DNA of 64,000 nucleotides from Paractinoplanes toevensis (GCF_018332695.1 NZ_BOQN01000022.1:62001-126000), one strand, 5' to 3'. Shown: positions 9,038-18,148, numbered from the stretch's first letter. The notes: generated by a model from the sequence alone, not told the origin. Made by a program: numbers and translations.

Positions 9038-9940
9038 TTAGTCGGGGCGACGTCCCCACGCCGAGATCAGCGGTGCGAGGGTGAGATCGAGCTCGCCGGC
9101 GCCGACGGCCGCGACGTGCGCGTCGATCTCGGCGTCATCGGCCAACCGGGCGGCGACCAGCTCGGCGCGGACCTGCCGCATCGTCGCGATCTCCAGACGG
9201 TTCAAGACTGCCCCGCCGACCGGGAAGCTGCCCGCCGCCGCGACGTCGACCAGGCCGGCCTCTCGCAACGTCCTGGGCAGCGTACGGCCGTAGCGCATGT
9301 CGGCGCCGCGGCGTGTCATCAACTCGCGGAACGCGCGCCGCAGCCGGTTGGCTCGCCGCTGCGCCGGGCCGCTTTCGTCGAGGCAGACCAACGGCTGCAG
9401 CTCGGTGTCGGCGTCCTCCACCAGTAGCCAGCCGCCGGGTCGCAGCGCCGCCACCATCGTCGCCAGTGCTCGAACGCGGTCGGGCACATGGACGAGGACG
9501 AGCCGGGCGTGCACCAGGTCAAACGGCCCCGGCGGCGGATCCGCGACGATGTCGTGCCGGCGTACCTCATAGGTCCCATGCGGGTCCAGCCACGTTGGAT
9601 TGATGTCCGTAGCCAGGACGTACCCGGTGGGTCCGACGGCCGCGGCGAGCGCCTCGGGGATGCTGCGACCTCCGGCCCCTACCTCCCAGCAGCGCCATCC
9701 CGGCCCCACCCCCAGACGGCCGAAGTGCCCCCGGGTCACGCCGTCGAACAGCGCGGACAGCGCGACGAACCGCTCGCCTGCCTCGGCCTGCGCGTTGTCG
9801 AGGAGGTAGCGATGATCAGGTGCGGACCCCAATACGCCCGACGAGCCGGCAGCCTCCGCGGGCGGGCTCGCGGTGGTGGCCGAGCCGGGTTCGGGGTCGG
9901 GGTCGGGGTCGCGAGCCCACGGCGAGGAGTTCACAGCCAC
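9038..9940 (-). CDS. class I SAM-dependent methyltransferase
   Basis: A Rossmann-fold methyltransferase: motif I WRCWEVGAGGRSIPEAL, motif II YVLATDINPTWL, post-motif PFDLVHARLVLVHVPDRVRAL and motif IV region LRPGGWLLVEDADTELQPL. A longer frame extends to 10036, but its extra residues are unstructured; I prefer GTG 9940, preceded by AGGTGA. Even then the first 40 residues are Asp/Pro-rich and disordered, from a (GGTCGG)n-like repeat near 9890-9910. Substrate unknown; no biosynthetic neighbours. Confidence 0.75.
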   Translation of the reverse strand: MAVNSSPWARDPDPDPEPGSATTASPPAEAAGSSGVLGSAPDHRYLLDNAQAEAGERFVALSALFDGVTRGHFGRLGVGPGWRCWEVGAGGRSIPEALAAAVGPTGYVLATDINPTWLDPHGTYEVRRHDIVADPPPGPFDLVHARLVLVHVPDRVRALATMVAALRPGGWLLVEDADTELQPLVCLDESGPAQRRANRLRRAFRELMTRRGADMRYGRTLPRTLREAGLVDVAAAGSFPVGGAVLNRLEIATMRQVRAELVAARLADDAEIDAHVAAVGAGELDLTLAPLISAWGRRPD

Positions 9941-10185
9941 ATCTTCACCTACGCCCCCGTTACCTTTTGATCGTCCCCAGCCGGGGAATGCTCGGTCGCC
10001 CGGTTCGGTATGACTTACCGCCCCTGTCGTTCGCACCGCGGCCTACGCCAGTCAGCCGTCCCGCCTGGGCCCACGCGGTCTGGAAGTGGCCCCGCACGTG
10101 GCTGCGGAGCGTCCGCCCCCCGTCGGCCGAGGCCTTGGGCGGGCGGAACCACTGCGGCGGCCGGCTTCGCCGGGTCGCGGATTCG

Positions 10186-11817
10186 TCAGCTCCGCGACCA
10201 TCGCTGGTTCGTGGCGGCGGTGCATGTCCACAGCAGGACGGCCGTGCCGTTGGCGGTCAGGTTGTGGTCGACGTCCAGGCAGAGGCCGGACTGGTTGCCC
10301 CGGATGGTGCCGTCGGCGTCGAACGTCCACTGCTGGTTGGTGCCGCCGTTGCAGTCCCAGAGCTGAACCTTGGCCCCGGCGATGGCGCCGACCGGCGCGT
10401 CGAGGCATTTACCCAGCGACTGCAGAGCCGAGCCGGACGAGGTCCATTGCTGGTTGCCGGCGGTGCCGCAGTCCCAGATGACGGGCTGGGTGCCGTTGCT
10501 GGTGTTGCTGTTCGGCACGTCGAGACAGCGCCCGGACGACGCGCTGACCAGCCGGTTCGACGTCGGGGTGGGCGGGTTGCCGGTGGTGCCGCCGCTGACC
10601 CGGTAAACGACCGTGCCGTGCGAGGGCACGCTCGCGCTGATCGTCCCGCTCGTCGTCGTGGTCGCCCCGGTCCACGCGTCGACCAGGGTGAACGACGACC
10701 CGCTCTTGCCGATCGCGGCGGCCGTGGTCGAGATGGTCCGGGTGCTGCCCGACTGGTTGAACAGGGCCACCGCGACGTCGTCGTTGGACAGCCGCTTGGC
10801 CAGCACCCGCTGGTTGCTGTCGGCGACGATCGAGCGGGCCTGGATGCCGAGGGTGTCCTGGTTGATCGCGATCAACCGGGAGTTCTTCAGGATCGTCTGC
10901 GTGGCCGCGTTCATATTGCGGATGTCGTTGCCGGCGATCAGCGGGGACGCCATGATCGCCCACAGAGCGAAGTGCGACCGCATCTCGGTGTCGCTCAGCG
11001 TTCCCCGGCCGACCTCCATCATGTCGGGGTCGGGGAAGGCACCCGGGCGGGCATAGCCGGCCAGCGGCACGTTCACGTCGACGATGTTCTTGATGCCCAT
11101 CGGGTAGCCGTTGGTCTGCCCGGTGTCCCAGGCGAGCTGAATGTCCTCGGTGGTGCGCCAGATGTTGGCGACGTCGCCCCAGTCCCGCTGCGGGCCGGTC
11201 TTCGCGTGGACACTGTTGGAGTTGATGCTGTAAAGGATCGGCCGGCCGGTGGCCGCGAGCGCGTCGCGCATCTTGGCGAACGTGGCGACCTGGTCGTTGA
11301 TGCTGCCGCTGGGCGAGCACCAGTCGTACTTCAGGTAGTCGACCCCCCAGGCGGCGAACTGGCGGGCGTCCTGGGACTCGTGGCCCAGGCTGCCGGTGGC
11401 GCCGGGGTACGAGTTGAAGTACTGCCCGCACGTCTTGTCGAGCGGTGCCTCGTAGAGCCCGAACTTCAGCCCTTTGCCGTGCAGATAGTCACCGAGGGCC
11501 TTCATGCCGCTCGGGAAGCGCGTGGGGTCACCCTGCAGGTTGCCGGCCGAGTCGCGATTGGGGTTGAACCAGCAGTCGTCGACCACGACGTACTGGTAGC
11601 CGGCGTCCCGCATGCCGGTGCTGACGATGGCGTCGGCCATCTGCCGGATCAGGGTCTCGTTGATGTTGCAGCCGAAGGTGTTCCAGCTGTTCCAGCCCAT
11701 CGGCGGCGTACGGCCGACCCCGTTGTCGAGCGCCTGCGCGGGCGACCCGCCGGCGACGGTCAGGCCTGCGGACACCAGGAGCAGTGCCGCGGCGAACACG
11801 GTCCTCAGAAGTTTCAT
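10186..11817 (-). CDS. secreted alpha-galactosidase, GH27 with C-terminal CBM13
   Basis: A 543-residue exoenzyme hydrolysing terminal alpha-galactosides (galactomannan, raffinose-type sugars). Signal peptide 1-31, GH27 barrel (about 32-390) with TPPMGWNSWNTFGC, VVVDDCW, nucleophile Asp in VDYLKYDWCSPSG and the acid/base region ANIWRTTEDI, a beta-sandwich, then a three-repeat ricin-type CBM13 (about 415-543) with QQW/QRW motifs. The start is ATG 11817: GAGG precedes it, and the upstream open frame belongs to the neighbouring gene in another frame. Its start region overlaps the stop of the SGNH gene, so both are one operon. Confidence 0.92.
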   Translation of the reverse strand: MKLLRTVFAAALLLVSAGLTVAGGSPAQALDNGVGRTPPMGWNSWNTFGCNINETLIRQMADAIVSTGMRDAGYQYVVVDDCWFNPNRDSAGNLQGDPTRFPSGMKALGDYLHGKGLKFGLYEAPLDKTCGQYFNSYPGATGSLGHESQDARQFAAWGVDYLKYDWCSPSGSINDQVATFAKMRDALAATGRPILYSINSNSVHAKTGPQRDWGDVANIWRTTEDIQLAWDTGQTNGYPMGIKNIVDVNVPLAGYARPGAFPDPDMMEVGRGTLSDTEMRSHFALWAIMASPLIAGNDIRNMNAATQTILKNSRLIAINQDTLGIQARSIVADSNQRVLAKRLSNDDVAVALFNQSGSTRTISTTAAAIGKSGSSFTLVDAWTGATTTTSGTISASVPSHGTVVYRVSGGTTGNPPTPTSNRLVSASSGRCLDVPNSNTSNGTQPVIWDCGTAGNQQWTSSGSALQSLGKCLDAPVGAIAGAKVQLWDCNGGTNQQWTFDADGTIRGNQSGLCLDVDHNLTANGTAVLLWTCTAATNQRWSRS

Positions 11818-11819
11818 GG

Positions 11820-12923
11820 TCATCGCCTCGTCCAGAGCTGGTTGGCGGCCGCGGTGCAGGTCCAGAGAATCACCGGCGTGCCGTTGGCGGTGGCTCGGCC
11901 GGAGACGTCCAGGCAAAGACCGGATTGCGTGTTGCTGATCGTGCCGTCGGACCGCAGCGACCATTGCTGGTTCGCGGCGCCGGTGCAGTCCCAGAGTTGG
12001 GCCTTGGCACCGGCCGTGGCACCGGTCGGGGAATCCAGGCACTTGCCCACTGCCCGCAGGGTCTGTCCGTCGTACGTCCAGAGCTGGTTGGCGGCGCCGC
12101 TGCAGTCCCAGATGATCGGCTGAACCCCGTTGGTGGCGCTGCCGTTCGGCACGTCGAGGCAGCGCCCGGACGCGGTGCCGACCAGGGCCTGCCCACCGCT
12201 GCCGGTGCCGGGGTCGCCGATGCTGCCGGAGACCGCCCGCAGTGCGCTGTACCAGGTGGCGGCCATCTTGTCGTATCCGCCGGCGGTCGGGTGGATGCCG
12301 TCGATCAGGTCGCTCGTGGTCAGCGCGCTGTGCATGTCGACCAGGTGCACCTTTTTGCCGGCGGTGGCCTTGCTCTGCACCATTGCCGGGATCGTGGCGT
12401 TGAAGGTGCGCGCGGCCGACTCCTGGCCGGCGTTGGCCAGCGGAATGATGGTGGCCACGAACACGTCGGCGGTGGGTGCCGCGGCGGTGATGTGGTCGAT
12501 CAGGGTGGACAGCCGGCCCGGCGCGCCGGAGACGTTGTAGTTCTGCAGGATGTCGTTCGTGCCGATGTGCAGAAGCACGGTGCGGGGCGTGAAACGGCCC
12601 AGCCATCCGCTGATGTTGGCGTCGATCTGGTCGATCCGCCACCCGGGGTGGCCTTCATGGTCGTGGTCGCCGAGCGACGACGGGCCGTTGAACTGGCTGC
12701 CGACCAGGTCGATCCGGTATCCGCCGGCCGCGAGCCGCTGCCACAACCCGATCCGGTAGCCGCCGGGGACCTGCGTGCCCTCGGTGATCGAGTCGCCCAG
12801 CGGCATGACCCGGACCCCGCCGTTCGACTCCGCAGCGGCGACACCGGGCGGCAGGGCGATACCGGTTGCCGCGATCAGGGCGCCGAAAACCGCGGCTGCC
12901 AGCCATCTTCTTCGTCCGCGCAC
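11820..12923 (-). CDS. secreted SGNH/GDSL esterase (CE3-like) with CBM13
   Basis: A 367-residue secreted esterase. Tat/Sec-like signal (RGRRRWLAAAVFGALIAATG), SGNH hydrolase fold (about 35-230) with block I VMPLGDSITEGTQ (Ser nucleophile), block III IGTNDI and block V DGIHPTAGGYD (catalytic Asp/His). A Gly/Ser linker leads to a three-repeat CBM13 (about 240-367). This architecture is typical of acetylxylan esterases of the CE3 type. Start GTG 12923 is chosen for its AAGGAG eight bases upstream and because it begins the signal peptide; the frame is open further upstream without coding character. First gene of the operon with the GH27 enzyme. Confidence 0.88.
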   Translation of the reverse strand: MRGRRRWLAAAVFGALIAATGIALPPGVAAAESNGGVRVMPLGDSITEGTQVPGGYRIGLWQRLAAGGYRIDLVGSQFNGPSSLGDHDHEGHPGWRIDQIDANISGWLGRFTPRTVLLHIGTNDILQNYNVSGAPGRLSTLIDHITAAAPTADVFVATIIPLANAGQESAARTFNATIPAMVQSKATAGKKVHLVDMHSALTTSDLIDGIHPTAGGYDKMAATWYSALRAVSGSIGDPGTGSGGQALVGTASGRCLDVPNGSATNGVQPIIWDCSGAANQLWTYDGQTLRAVGKCLDSPTGATAGAKAQLWDCTGAANQQWSLRSDGTISNTQSGLCLDVSGRATANGTPVILWTCTAAANQLWTRR

Positions 12924-13271
12924 GTGCGAGTCTCCTTCGTCCTCGGCATTGGCACCACTACGACGGATGCGAGACCGCATGTGAACGGGAACAGGATGGA
13001 TATCCGCAGCTCGTAGCGCCTTCGGGAGTGGCCGCTCCCGGATGAATGGGAACGTTCACAAACGAATATCGAAGAGGTTGCCAGAATATTTCCGACCAAT
13101 CAAGTGACGATCATCAATTATTTGGCACGGTGGAGAAATCGGCTCGCACCGACCTCCACGGGAGTCGGCAGATAACTGTTTTTCGGTCGCCGATCCGGTC
13201 AATACATTCAACAAGATCTATGTAATGGTGGAGGTTCCCGGCCCGGTTCCGTCGAATCGAGGAGGAGTCCC
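12924..13271. promoter_or_regulatory. divergent promoter region with two palindromes
   Basis: AT-richer intergenic region between two divergent exoenzyme operons, no gene seen. It holds an imperfect LacI-type palindrome TGGGAACGTTCACA at 13047-13060 (one mismatched pair), close to the actinobacterial CebR-box form TGGGAGCGCTCCCA, and an inverted repeat CGGGAGTGGCCGCTCCCG at 13023-13040. Both lie about 100 bases upstream of the SGNH gene and about 215 bases upstream of the tandem-esterase gene. Operator function is inferred. Confidence 0.5.
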
Positions 13272-15437
13272 ATGCCGTCTTCCGCTCATCGCCGGCGGTT
13301 CGCCGCGGTGATCGTCACCGCCGCCCTGGGCGGCACCGTCGCCGTGACGGGCGTGCAGCCGGCCGCGGCCGCCGCGCCGTGGCTCACGGTCGCGGACGGG
13401 TTCGCGTCGTTCCGGATCCCGGCCGCCGACATCCAGAGCACCATGGGCACCGTGTCGTCGGTGGTCGTCGAGGCCAACTTCGGTCCGTCGTCCACGGTTT
13501 CGGAGCTGGGCCTGGTGCGTTCCGGCGACGCCTGGGCGTCGGTGATCGGCCCATTGCCGTCCGGGCTCTACCGCTACCGGCTACGCGGCGACGACACCAA
13601 GATCGTCGGTGATCCCACGAACACCGCGACGGTCACCTCGGATCCGACCTGGCGGACCGTGTTCATCCCGGGCGACTCCGCACGACTGCTCGCCGACGTG
13701 CCCGCGGGTCAGGGCGGGACGATGGCGACCCTCACCTACCCCGGCGGCTCGGCCAACGTGTGGACCCCGCCCGGGTACGACGCGCACCGCGCCCGGCCCT
13801 ACCCGGTGCTGTATCTGCGGCCCGGCGAGGGCGGGGGCTATGCCGACTGGGCCGAGCTCGGGCGCGCCCGGCAGATCCTGGACAACCTCTACCTGCAGGG
13901 CCGGATGGAGCCGATGGTGGTCGCGATGGGAGGCGACCTGAGGGATCTGGCCCGCGCCGTCGACGCCGGCTACCACGTCGCCCGCGATCCCGCCCACCAG
14001 GCGCTCGCCGGGGTGTCGTCGGCCGGTGCCGAGGCCGTGCGGGTCGCGTTGACCCGGCCGGGCGAGTTCGCCTACATCGGGTCGTTCGCCGGCACCTATC
14101 CCGACGGCGCCCTTCGTGCGGACCCGCGGGCCGTCAACGCCCGCACCAGGCTGCTGCGCCTGTACACCGGCAACGTCACCGACCCGGCCTACGACCCCAC
14201 CTACCGGCTGCTGCGACGCATGAAGCAGGCCGGCATCCGGTACCAGTTCGACGGGGTCAACCCCGATGGCGGCCACAACTGGACGGCGTGGCAGGAAGAC
14301 CTGGCCGACTTCGTGCCCCGGCTCTTCCGCGCCGTCCCCGGCCACGGCCCGAGCGCGGGTCATCTGCCCCTGCGGCACGAGTTCACGCCGCCGGCGCCCG
14401 GCACGACCCCGACACCATGGCTCACCAGGCTCGCCAACGGCGACACCTTCGTCACGGTCGAGACCGGAACCGCGTTCGCCGCGGCCGAGCACGTCACCCT
14501 CTGGGGCAACTGGGCGCCCGGCGGCAGTTGGGTCAACGTCCCGATGATCCGGGCCGGCGACCGGTGGCGAGTAACCGTGGGGCCGATCAAGCCCTGGTTC
14601 TACTACTACAAGTTCATCGTCGACCGCGTCTCGCAGAAGGACACCGCGAACCCGGCGAGCATCACCTCCGAGCCGACCTGGAGCACCTTCCTGGTACCCG
14701 GCGAGCGGTCCCGTCTGCTCGCCGACGTACCGTACGGCCAGGGCGGCACGGTCGAGACGCTCACCTACGACAGCACCGTCGCCGGGGAGCGGCGATCGGC
14801 GCACGTGTGGACGCCGCCCGGCTACGACCCGCACCGCCGGGCGCCCTATCCGGTGCTCTACCTGCAGCACGGCGGCGGCCAGAACTACACCGACTGGGTC
14901 GAGATGGGCCGCGCCAAGCAGATCCTCGACAACGAGTACCGCGACGGCCGGCTCGTCCCGATGGTGGTGGTGATGGGCAACGGCAACGTCCCCGACTTCA
15001 CCCGGGAACTGCGGGAAAACATCGTTCCGGCTGCCCGCGCCCGCTTCCACATCGCCCATGATCCGGCCCGGCAGGCGCTCGCCGGACTGTCGATGGGCGG
15101 ATTCCAGACGTACGCCGTACTCAAGGACCACCCCGGCGAGTTCGCCTACATCGGCACGTTCTCGGCGGCGATCGGCTCACCCGGCGGCGGGGTCGATCCC
15201 ACCGGTTACGACGCCGAGGCCATCAACAATGGCACCAAGCTGATCCGGGTGTACGTGGGCAACGTGACCGACTTCGTGCAGCCCTTCGCGATGGCGACCA
15301 TGGCGGCGTTCGACCGGATCGGCGTGCGGTACGAGTTCGCCGGCGTCACCGAGGGCCCGCACGGCTGGGATGTCTGGCAGAAAAATCTGATCGACTTCGC
15401 GCCCCGGCTGTTCCGCTCCGAGACGAGCACCCGGTGA
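13272..15437 (+). CDS. secreted tandem esterase: two E-set plus esterase-D-like units, first unit degenerate
   Basis: A 721-residue protein with a signal peptide (1-36) and two copies of an N-terminal E-set domain followed by an alpha/beta hydrolase like the feruloyl/acetyl esterase (CE1, esterase-D) fold. Unit 2 (about 385-721) has a complete set: HGGGQNYTDW oxyanion loop, nucleophile elbow AGLSMGGFQ, and a His in GPHGWDVW. Unit 1 (about 37-365) has RPGEGGGYADW in place of the HGGG loop, a shortened segment before the elbow and AGVSSAGAE, which breaks GxSxG, although a His in GGHNWTAW remains. I infer one active and one pseudo-esterase or binding unit. AGGAGGAG precedes the ATG. The stop overlaps the start of the polyester-hydrolase gene. 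Confidence 0.85.
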   Translation: MPSSAHRRRFAAVIVTAALGGTVAVTGVQPAAAAAPWLTVADGFASFRIPAADIQSTMGTVSSVVVEANFGPSSTVSELGLVRSGDAWASVIGPLPSGLYRYRLRGDDTKIVGDPTNTATVTSDPTWRTVFIPGDSARLLADVPAGQGGTMATLTYPGGSANVWTPPGYDAHRARPYPVLYLRPGEGGGYADWAELGRARQILDNLYLQGRMEPMVVAMGGDLRDLARAVDAGYHVARDPAHQALAGVSSAGAEAVRVALTRPGEFAYIGSFAGTYPDGALRADPRAVNARTRLLRLYTGNVTDPAYDPTYRLLRRMKQAGIRYQFDGVNPDGGHNWTAWQEDLADFVPRLFRAVPGHGPSAGHLPLRHEFTPPAPGTTPTPWLTRLANGDTFVTVETGTAFAAAEHVTLWGNWAPGGSWVNVPMIRAGDRWRVTVGPIKPWFYYYKFIVDRVSQKDTANPASITSEPTWSTFLVPGERSRLLADVPYGQGGTVETLTYDSTVAGERRSAHVWTPPGYDPHRRAPYPVLYLQHGGGQNYTDWVEMGRAKQILDNEYRDGRLVPMVVVMGNGNVPDFTRELRENIVPAARARFHIAHDPARQALAGLSMGGFQTYAVLKDHPGEFAYIGTFSAAIGSPGGGVDPTGYDAEAINNGTKLIRVYVGNVTDFVQPFAMATMAAFDRIGVRYEFAGVTEGPHGWDVWQKNLIDFAPRLFRSETSTR

Positions 15438-16672
15438 TGCCGACCCGGGCCGGTCGGGCAGCCGCCGTCCTGACGGTCACCGCGCTGGTCGCCGCGGCCG
15501 CGGCCCTCGCGCCGCGGGCCGCGTCCGCGGCTGACAACCCGTATCAACGCGGCCCGGACCCCACCGTGGCGAGCGTGGCGGCGACCCGCGGCACGTTCGC
15601 GACCGCGCAACTGACCGTGCCGGCCGGAAACGGGTTCGGCGGCGGATACGTCTACTACCCCACCGACACCAGCCAGGGCACCTGGGGCGCGGTGGCGATC
15701 GTGCCCGGCTACTCCGCGCGGTTCGCCGACGAGGAAGCGTGGATGGGGCCGTGGCTGGCGTCCTTCGGATTCGTGGTCATCGGCGTCGAGACCATCACCC
15801 GGACGGACGGGGCCGACGCTCGCGCCACCCAGCTGCTGGCCGCCCTCGACTATCTGGTGGGGCAGAGCCCGGTACGCGATCGGGTCGATCCGGCACGGCT
15901 CGCGGTGATGGGCCATTCGGCGGGTGGCGCCGGGACGATCATCGCCGCCGAGCGACGGCCGTCGTTGCGGGCCGCGGTCGGACTCGCGCCGGGCACACCG
16001 GGCAGCCTGAGCCTGGCCACCGATCGGGTGCCGATGATGGTCATCGGCGGGCAGACCGATCCGACGGTCACGCCGTCGTACCTCGACAACCTGTACGCCA
16101 CCGTGCCCGCCGCCACGCCCAGCGACTTCGTGCAGATCGCCGGCGCCGACCACCTGTTCTTCACCCGCGCGAACAACACCGAGATGAAGGTCCTGATCCC
16201 CTGGCTCAAGATCTTCCTGGACAGCGACACCCGGTACACGTCGCTGCTGTGCCCGTCGCTCGCCGACCCCAGCGGGATCTCCCTGTACCGCAGCAAATGC
16301 CCGTACGTCCCGCCCGGAACCACGTCGCCGTCGCCTTCGTCGCCATCGCCGTCGTCGCCCGGCCCGCCGGTTCCGGTCGCCGCGTGCACCGCGACCTACC
16401 GGACGGTCAACGCCTGGCCGGGCGGCTTCCAGGGCGAGGTCGTCGTGACCGCGGGCGGCACCGCGATCACCGGATGGACCGTCCGATGGACCCTCGGCAG
16501 CGGTCAGACCATCTCGCAGCTGTGGAACGGCAACCTGACCACCAGCGGCTCGGCCGTGACCGTAGACAGCGCGGCCTACAACGGGTCGGTGCCGCCCGCC
16601 GGCTCGGTCGTCTTCGGTTTCCTGGCCACCGGTTCCCCGACGACCCCGGCCCCGGTCTGCGCCAGCCCGTGA
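15437..16672 (+). CDS. secreted PETase/cutinase-like polyester hydrolase with CBM2
   Basis: A 411-residue protein: signal peptide (1-31), an alpha/beta hydrolase of the Thermobifida cutinase / LCC / IsPETase family (about 32-295), a Ser/Pro linker and a C-terminal CBM2 (about 315-411). Family marks: NPYQRGPDPTVASV start, YYPTDTSQGTWGAVAIVPGY, nucleophile in MGHSAGGAG, acid in GGQTDPTVTP, His in AGADHLFF, and the end DTRYTSLLCP ... YRSKC with the conserved Cys pair. The aromatic residue that lines the substrate cleft after LAP (Trp in PETases) appears as Gly. The ATG overlaps the upstream stop (TGATG), so it is coupled to the tandem esterase. Natural substrate probably cutin or suberin polyester. 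Confidence 0.85.
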   Translation: MPTRAGRAAAVLTVTALVAAAAALAPRAASAADNPYQRGPDPTVASVAATRGTFATAQLTVPAGNGFGGGYVYYPTDTSQGTWGAVAIVPGYSARFADEEAWMGPWLASFGFVVIGVETITRTDGADARATQLLAALDYLVGQSPVRDRVDPARLAVMGHSAGGAGTIIAAERRPSLRAAVGLAPGTPGSLSLATDRVPMMVIGGQTDPTVTPSYLDNLYATVPAATPSDFVQIAGADHLFFTRANNTEMKVLIPWLKIFLDSDTRYTSLLCPSLADPSGISLYRSKCPYVPPGTTSPSPSSPSPSSPGPPVPVAACTATYRTVNAWPGGFQGEVVVTAGGTAITGWTVRWTLGSGQTISQLWNGNLTTSGSAVTVDSAAYNGSVPPAGSVVFGFLATGSPTTPAPVCASP

Positions 16673-16696
16673 GCACGGGACGCCGGACCGCGGGAG

Positions 16697-16722
16697 CGGG
16701 TGCCGCGGCCCGGCGGCACCCG
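16697..16722. terminator. bidirectional hairpin between convergent genes
   Basis: Inverted repeat CGGGTGCCG / CGGCACCCG with an 8-base GC-rich loop, located 25 bases after the CBM2 polyester hydrolase and 15 bases after the stop of the convergent CBM13 homologue. No U-tract, as usual for actinobacterial terminators. Confidence 0.55.
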
Positions 16723-16736
16723 TCCGATCCAGGTGG

Positions 16737-18119
16737 CTACCGCAGCGACCACTGCTGGTTGCCCTGGCCGCCGGCGACGCAGGCGTAGGCCTGCAGCCCG
16801 GTCCCGTTGCCGGTGCCCTGACCGATGGCGTCGAGGCACTTGCCGGACCCGGTGTTGACCAGGTTGCCGTTGCCCGACAACGTCCACTTCTGCCCGGCAG
16901 CGCCGTTGCAGTTCCACAGGTTCACAGCGGTGCCGTCACTGCCGACGTTGAGACACTTGCCGCTCTGCGGATTCACCAGGCTGTTGCCGGTGTAGTTCCA
17001 GACCTGGTTCCACTGCCCGGTGCAGTCGTACAGCTGCAGCCGGGTACCGTCGGCGGTGCCGTAACCGGTGATGTCCGCGCACCGGCCACTGGCCGCGCCC
17101 CGGAGAGCGCCGGTGCTCGGCGGCGACGGCGTGACCGTCGGAGTGGGGCTGACCGTGGTCGACGACGACGGCGCGCCGGCCGGAATCAGCGAACATTTCG
17201 CGCTGTACCGGGCAACCCGGGTGGTGTCCTGCAAGGCCGGGCACATCAGCGGGCTGTACCTGGTGTCGCCGTCGACGAAGATCTTCAGCCACGGGATCTG
17301 GGTGCGCAGTTCGATGTCGTTGGCTTTGGTCCAGAAGAGGTGGTCGGCCCCGCTGTACTGCACGTACGCGCCGGGGGTGCCGGAGTTCAGCGGCGGATAG
17401 AGGCCGTCGAGGTAGGACGGGGTCACCACCGTGTCGTTCTGGCCGCCCTGGATCAACGTCGGCACCCGGTCGTTGCTCAGGTTCCCGGACGGGAAGTAGG
17501 GTGCGAGACCGATCGCGGCTTTCAGCGACGGGCGCTGGGTGGCCGCGTAGAGGGCACCGCCGCCGCCCATGGAGTGGCCGATCACGGAAAGACGGCTCGG
17601 GTCGACGCGGTCGCGTACGGAGCTCTTCTGCGTCAGGTAGTCGAGGGCGGCCAGCAACTGGGTGCCGCGGGCGGTGTCCCAGTCGGTGGTGCTGTTGGTC
17701 TCGACCCCGATCACGACGAACCCGAACGAGGCCAGCCGCGGACCCATCCAGGCTTCCTCGTCGGCGAATTTGGCGGTGTAGCCGGGCACAATGGCCACCG
17801 CACCCCAGGTGCCCTGGCTGGTGTCGGTCGGGTAGTAGATCGTGCCGCCGTTGAAGCCGTTGCCCGGCGAGACATTGACCTGCGCGGTGGCGAACGGCCC
17901 ATAGGTGGCGGCGACGCTGGCCACGGTGGGGTCCGGGCCACGCTGGTACGGGTTGTCGGCGGCGGAGGCCGATCGCGTGGCGACCACTGTGGCGGCGACC
18001 GCCACGCCGATCGCGACCGACGCGCGCAGCATGCTCCGCCGCCGTCCGGCCGGACCGGTTCGTGGCCGCGCCGGACCCCCGTTACCGGCGGGCGCCTGGC
18101 CGATGTCCGATTCATTCAT
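16737..18119 (-). CDS. secreted PETase/cutinase-like polyester hydrolase with CBM13
   Basis: A 460-residue paralogue of the neighbouring convergent gene. Twin-arginine-like signal (GRRRSMLRASVAIGVAVAAT), catalytic domain (about 54-320), Ser/Thr/Pro linker, and a three-repeat ricin-type CBM13 (about 335-460) with Q-x-W ends. Catalytic marks: GGTIYYPTDTSQGTWG, VPGYTAK (position of the PETase Tyr87), nucleophile in GHSMGGGGALYAA, acid in GGQNDTVVTP, His in SGADHLFW, end DTRYSPLMCP ... YSAKC. The cleft residue after LAP is Tyr where PETases have Trp. This copy is closer to the enzyme consensus than the CBM2 copy. AGAGGA lies nine bases before the ATG. Confidence 0.87.
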   Translation of the reverse strand: MNESDIGQAPAGNGGPARPRTGPAGRRRSMLRASVAIGVAVAATVVATRSASAADNPYQRGPDPTVASVAATYGPFATAQVNVSPGNGFNGGTIYYPTDTSQGTWGAVAIVPGYTAKFADEEAWMGPRLASFGFVVIGVETNSTTDWDTARGTQLLAALDYLTQKSSVRDRVDPSRLSVIGHSMGGGGALYAATQRPSLKAAIGLAPYFPSGNLSNDRVPTLIQGGQNDTVVTPSYLDGLYPPLNSGTPGAYVQYSGADHLFWTKANDIELRTQIPWLKIFVDGDTRYSPLMCPALQDTTRVARYSAKCSLIPAGAPSSSTTVSPTPTVTPSPPSTGALRGAASGRCADITGYGTADGTRLQLYDCTGQWNQVWNYTGNSLVNPQSGKCLNVGSDGTAVNLWNCNGAAGQKWTLSGNGNLVNTGSGKCLDAIGQGTGNGTGLQAYACVAGGQGNQQWSLR

Positions 18120-18148
18120 CGTGGGAGTCCTCTGCTATCGAGACGGGT

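Noticed and set aside
9820..12123. Long plus-strand open frame of 767 codons opposite GH27
   Set aside because: Composition is the Val/Gly/Arg pattern of antisense reading of high-GC genes; all recognisable domains are on the minus strand.
11818..12642. Upstream in-frame extension of the GH27 enzyme through the SGNH gene
   Set aside because: It is the reverse-frame shadow of the SGNH coding sequence (Arg/His/Gln-rich), while a proper signal peptide and ribosome site start at 11817.
13581..15131. Long minus-strand open frame opposite the tandem esterase
   Set aside because: Antisense shadow with no domain; the plus strand has a complete signal peptide and two esterase units.
16681..16736. 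CRISPR or repeat array among short GC repeats
   Set aside because: Only one inverted repeat is present; no regularly spaced direct repeats were seen anywhere in the window.
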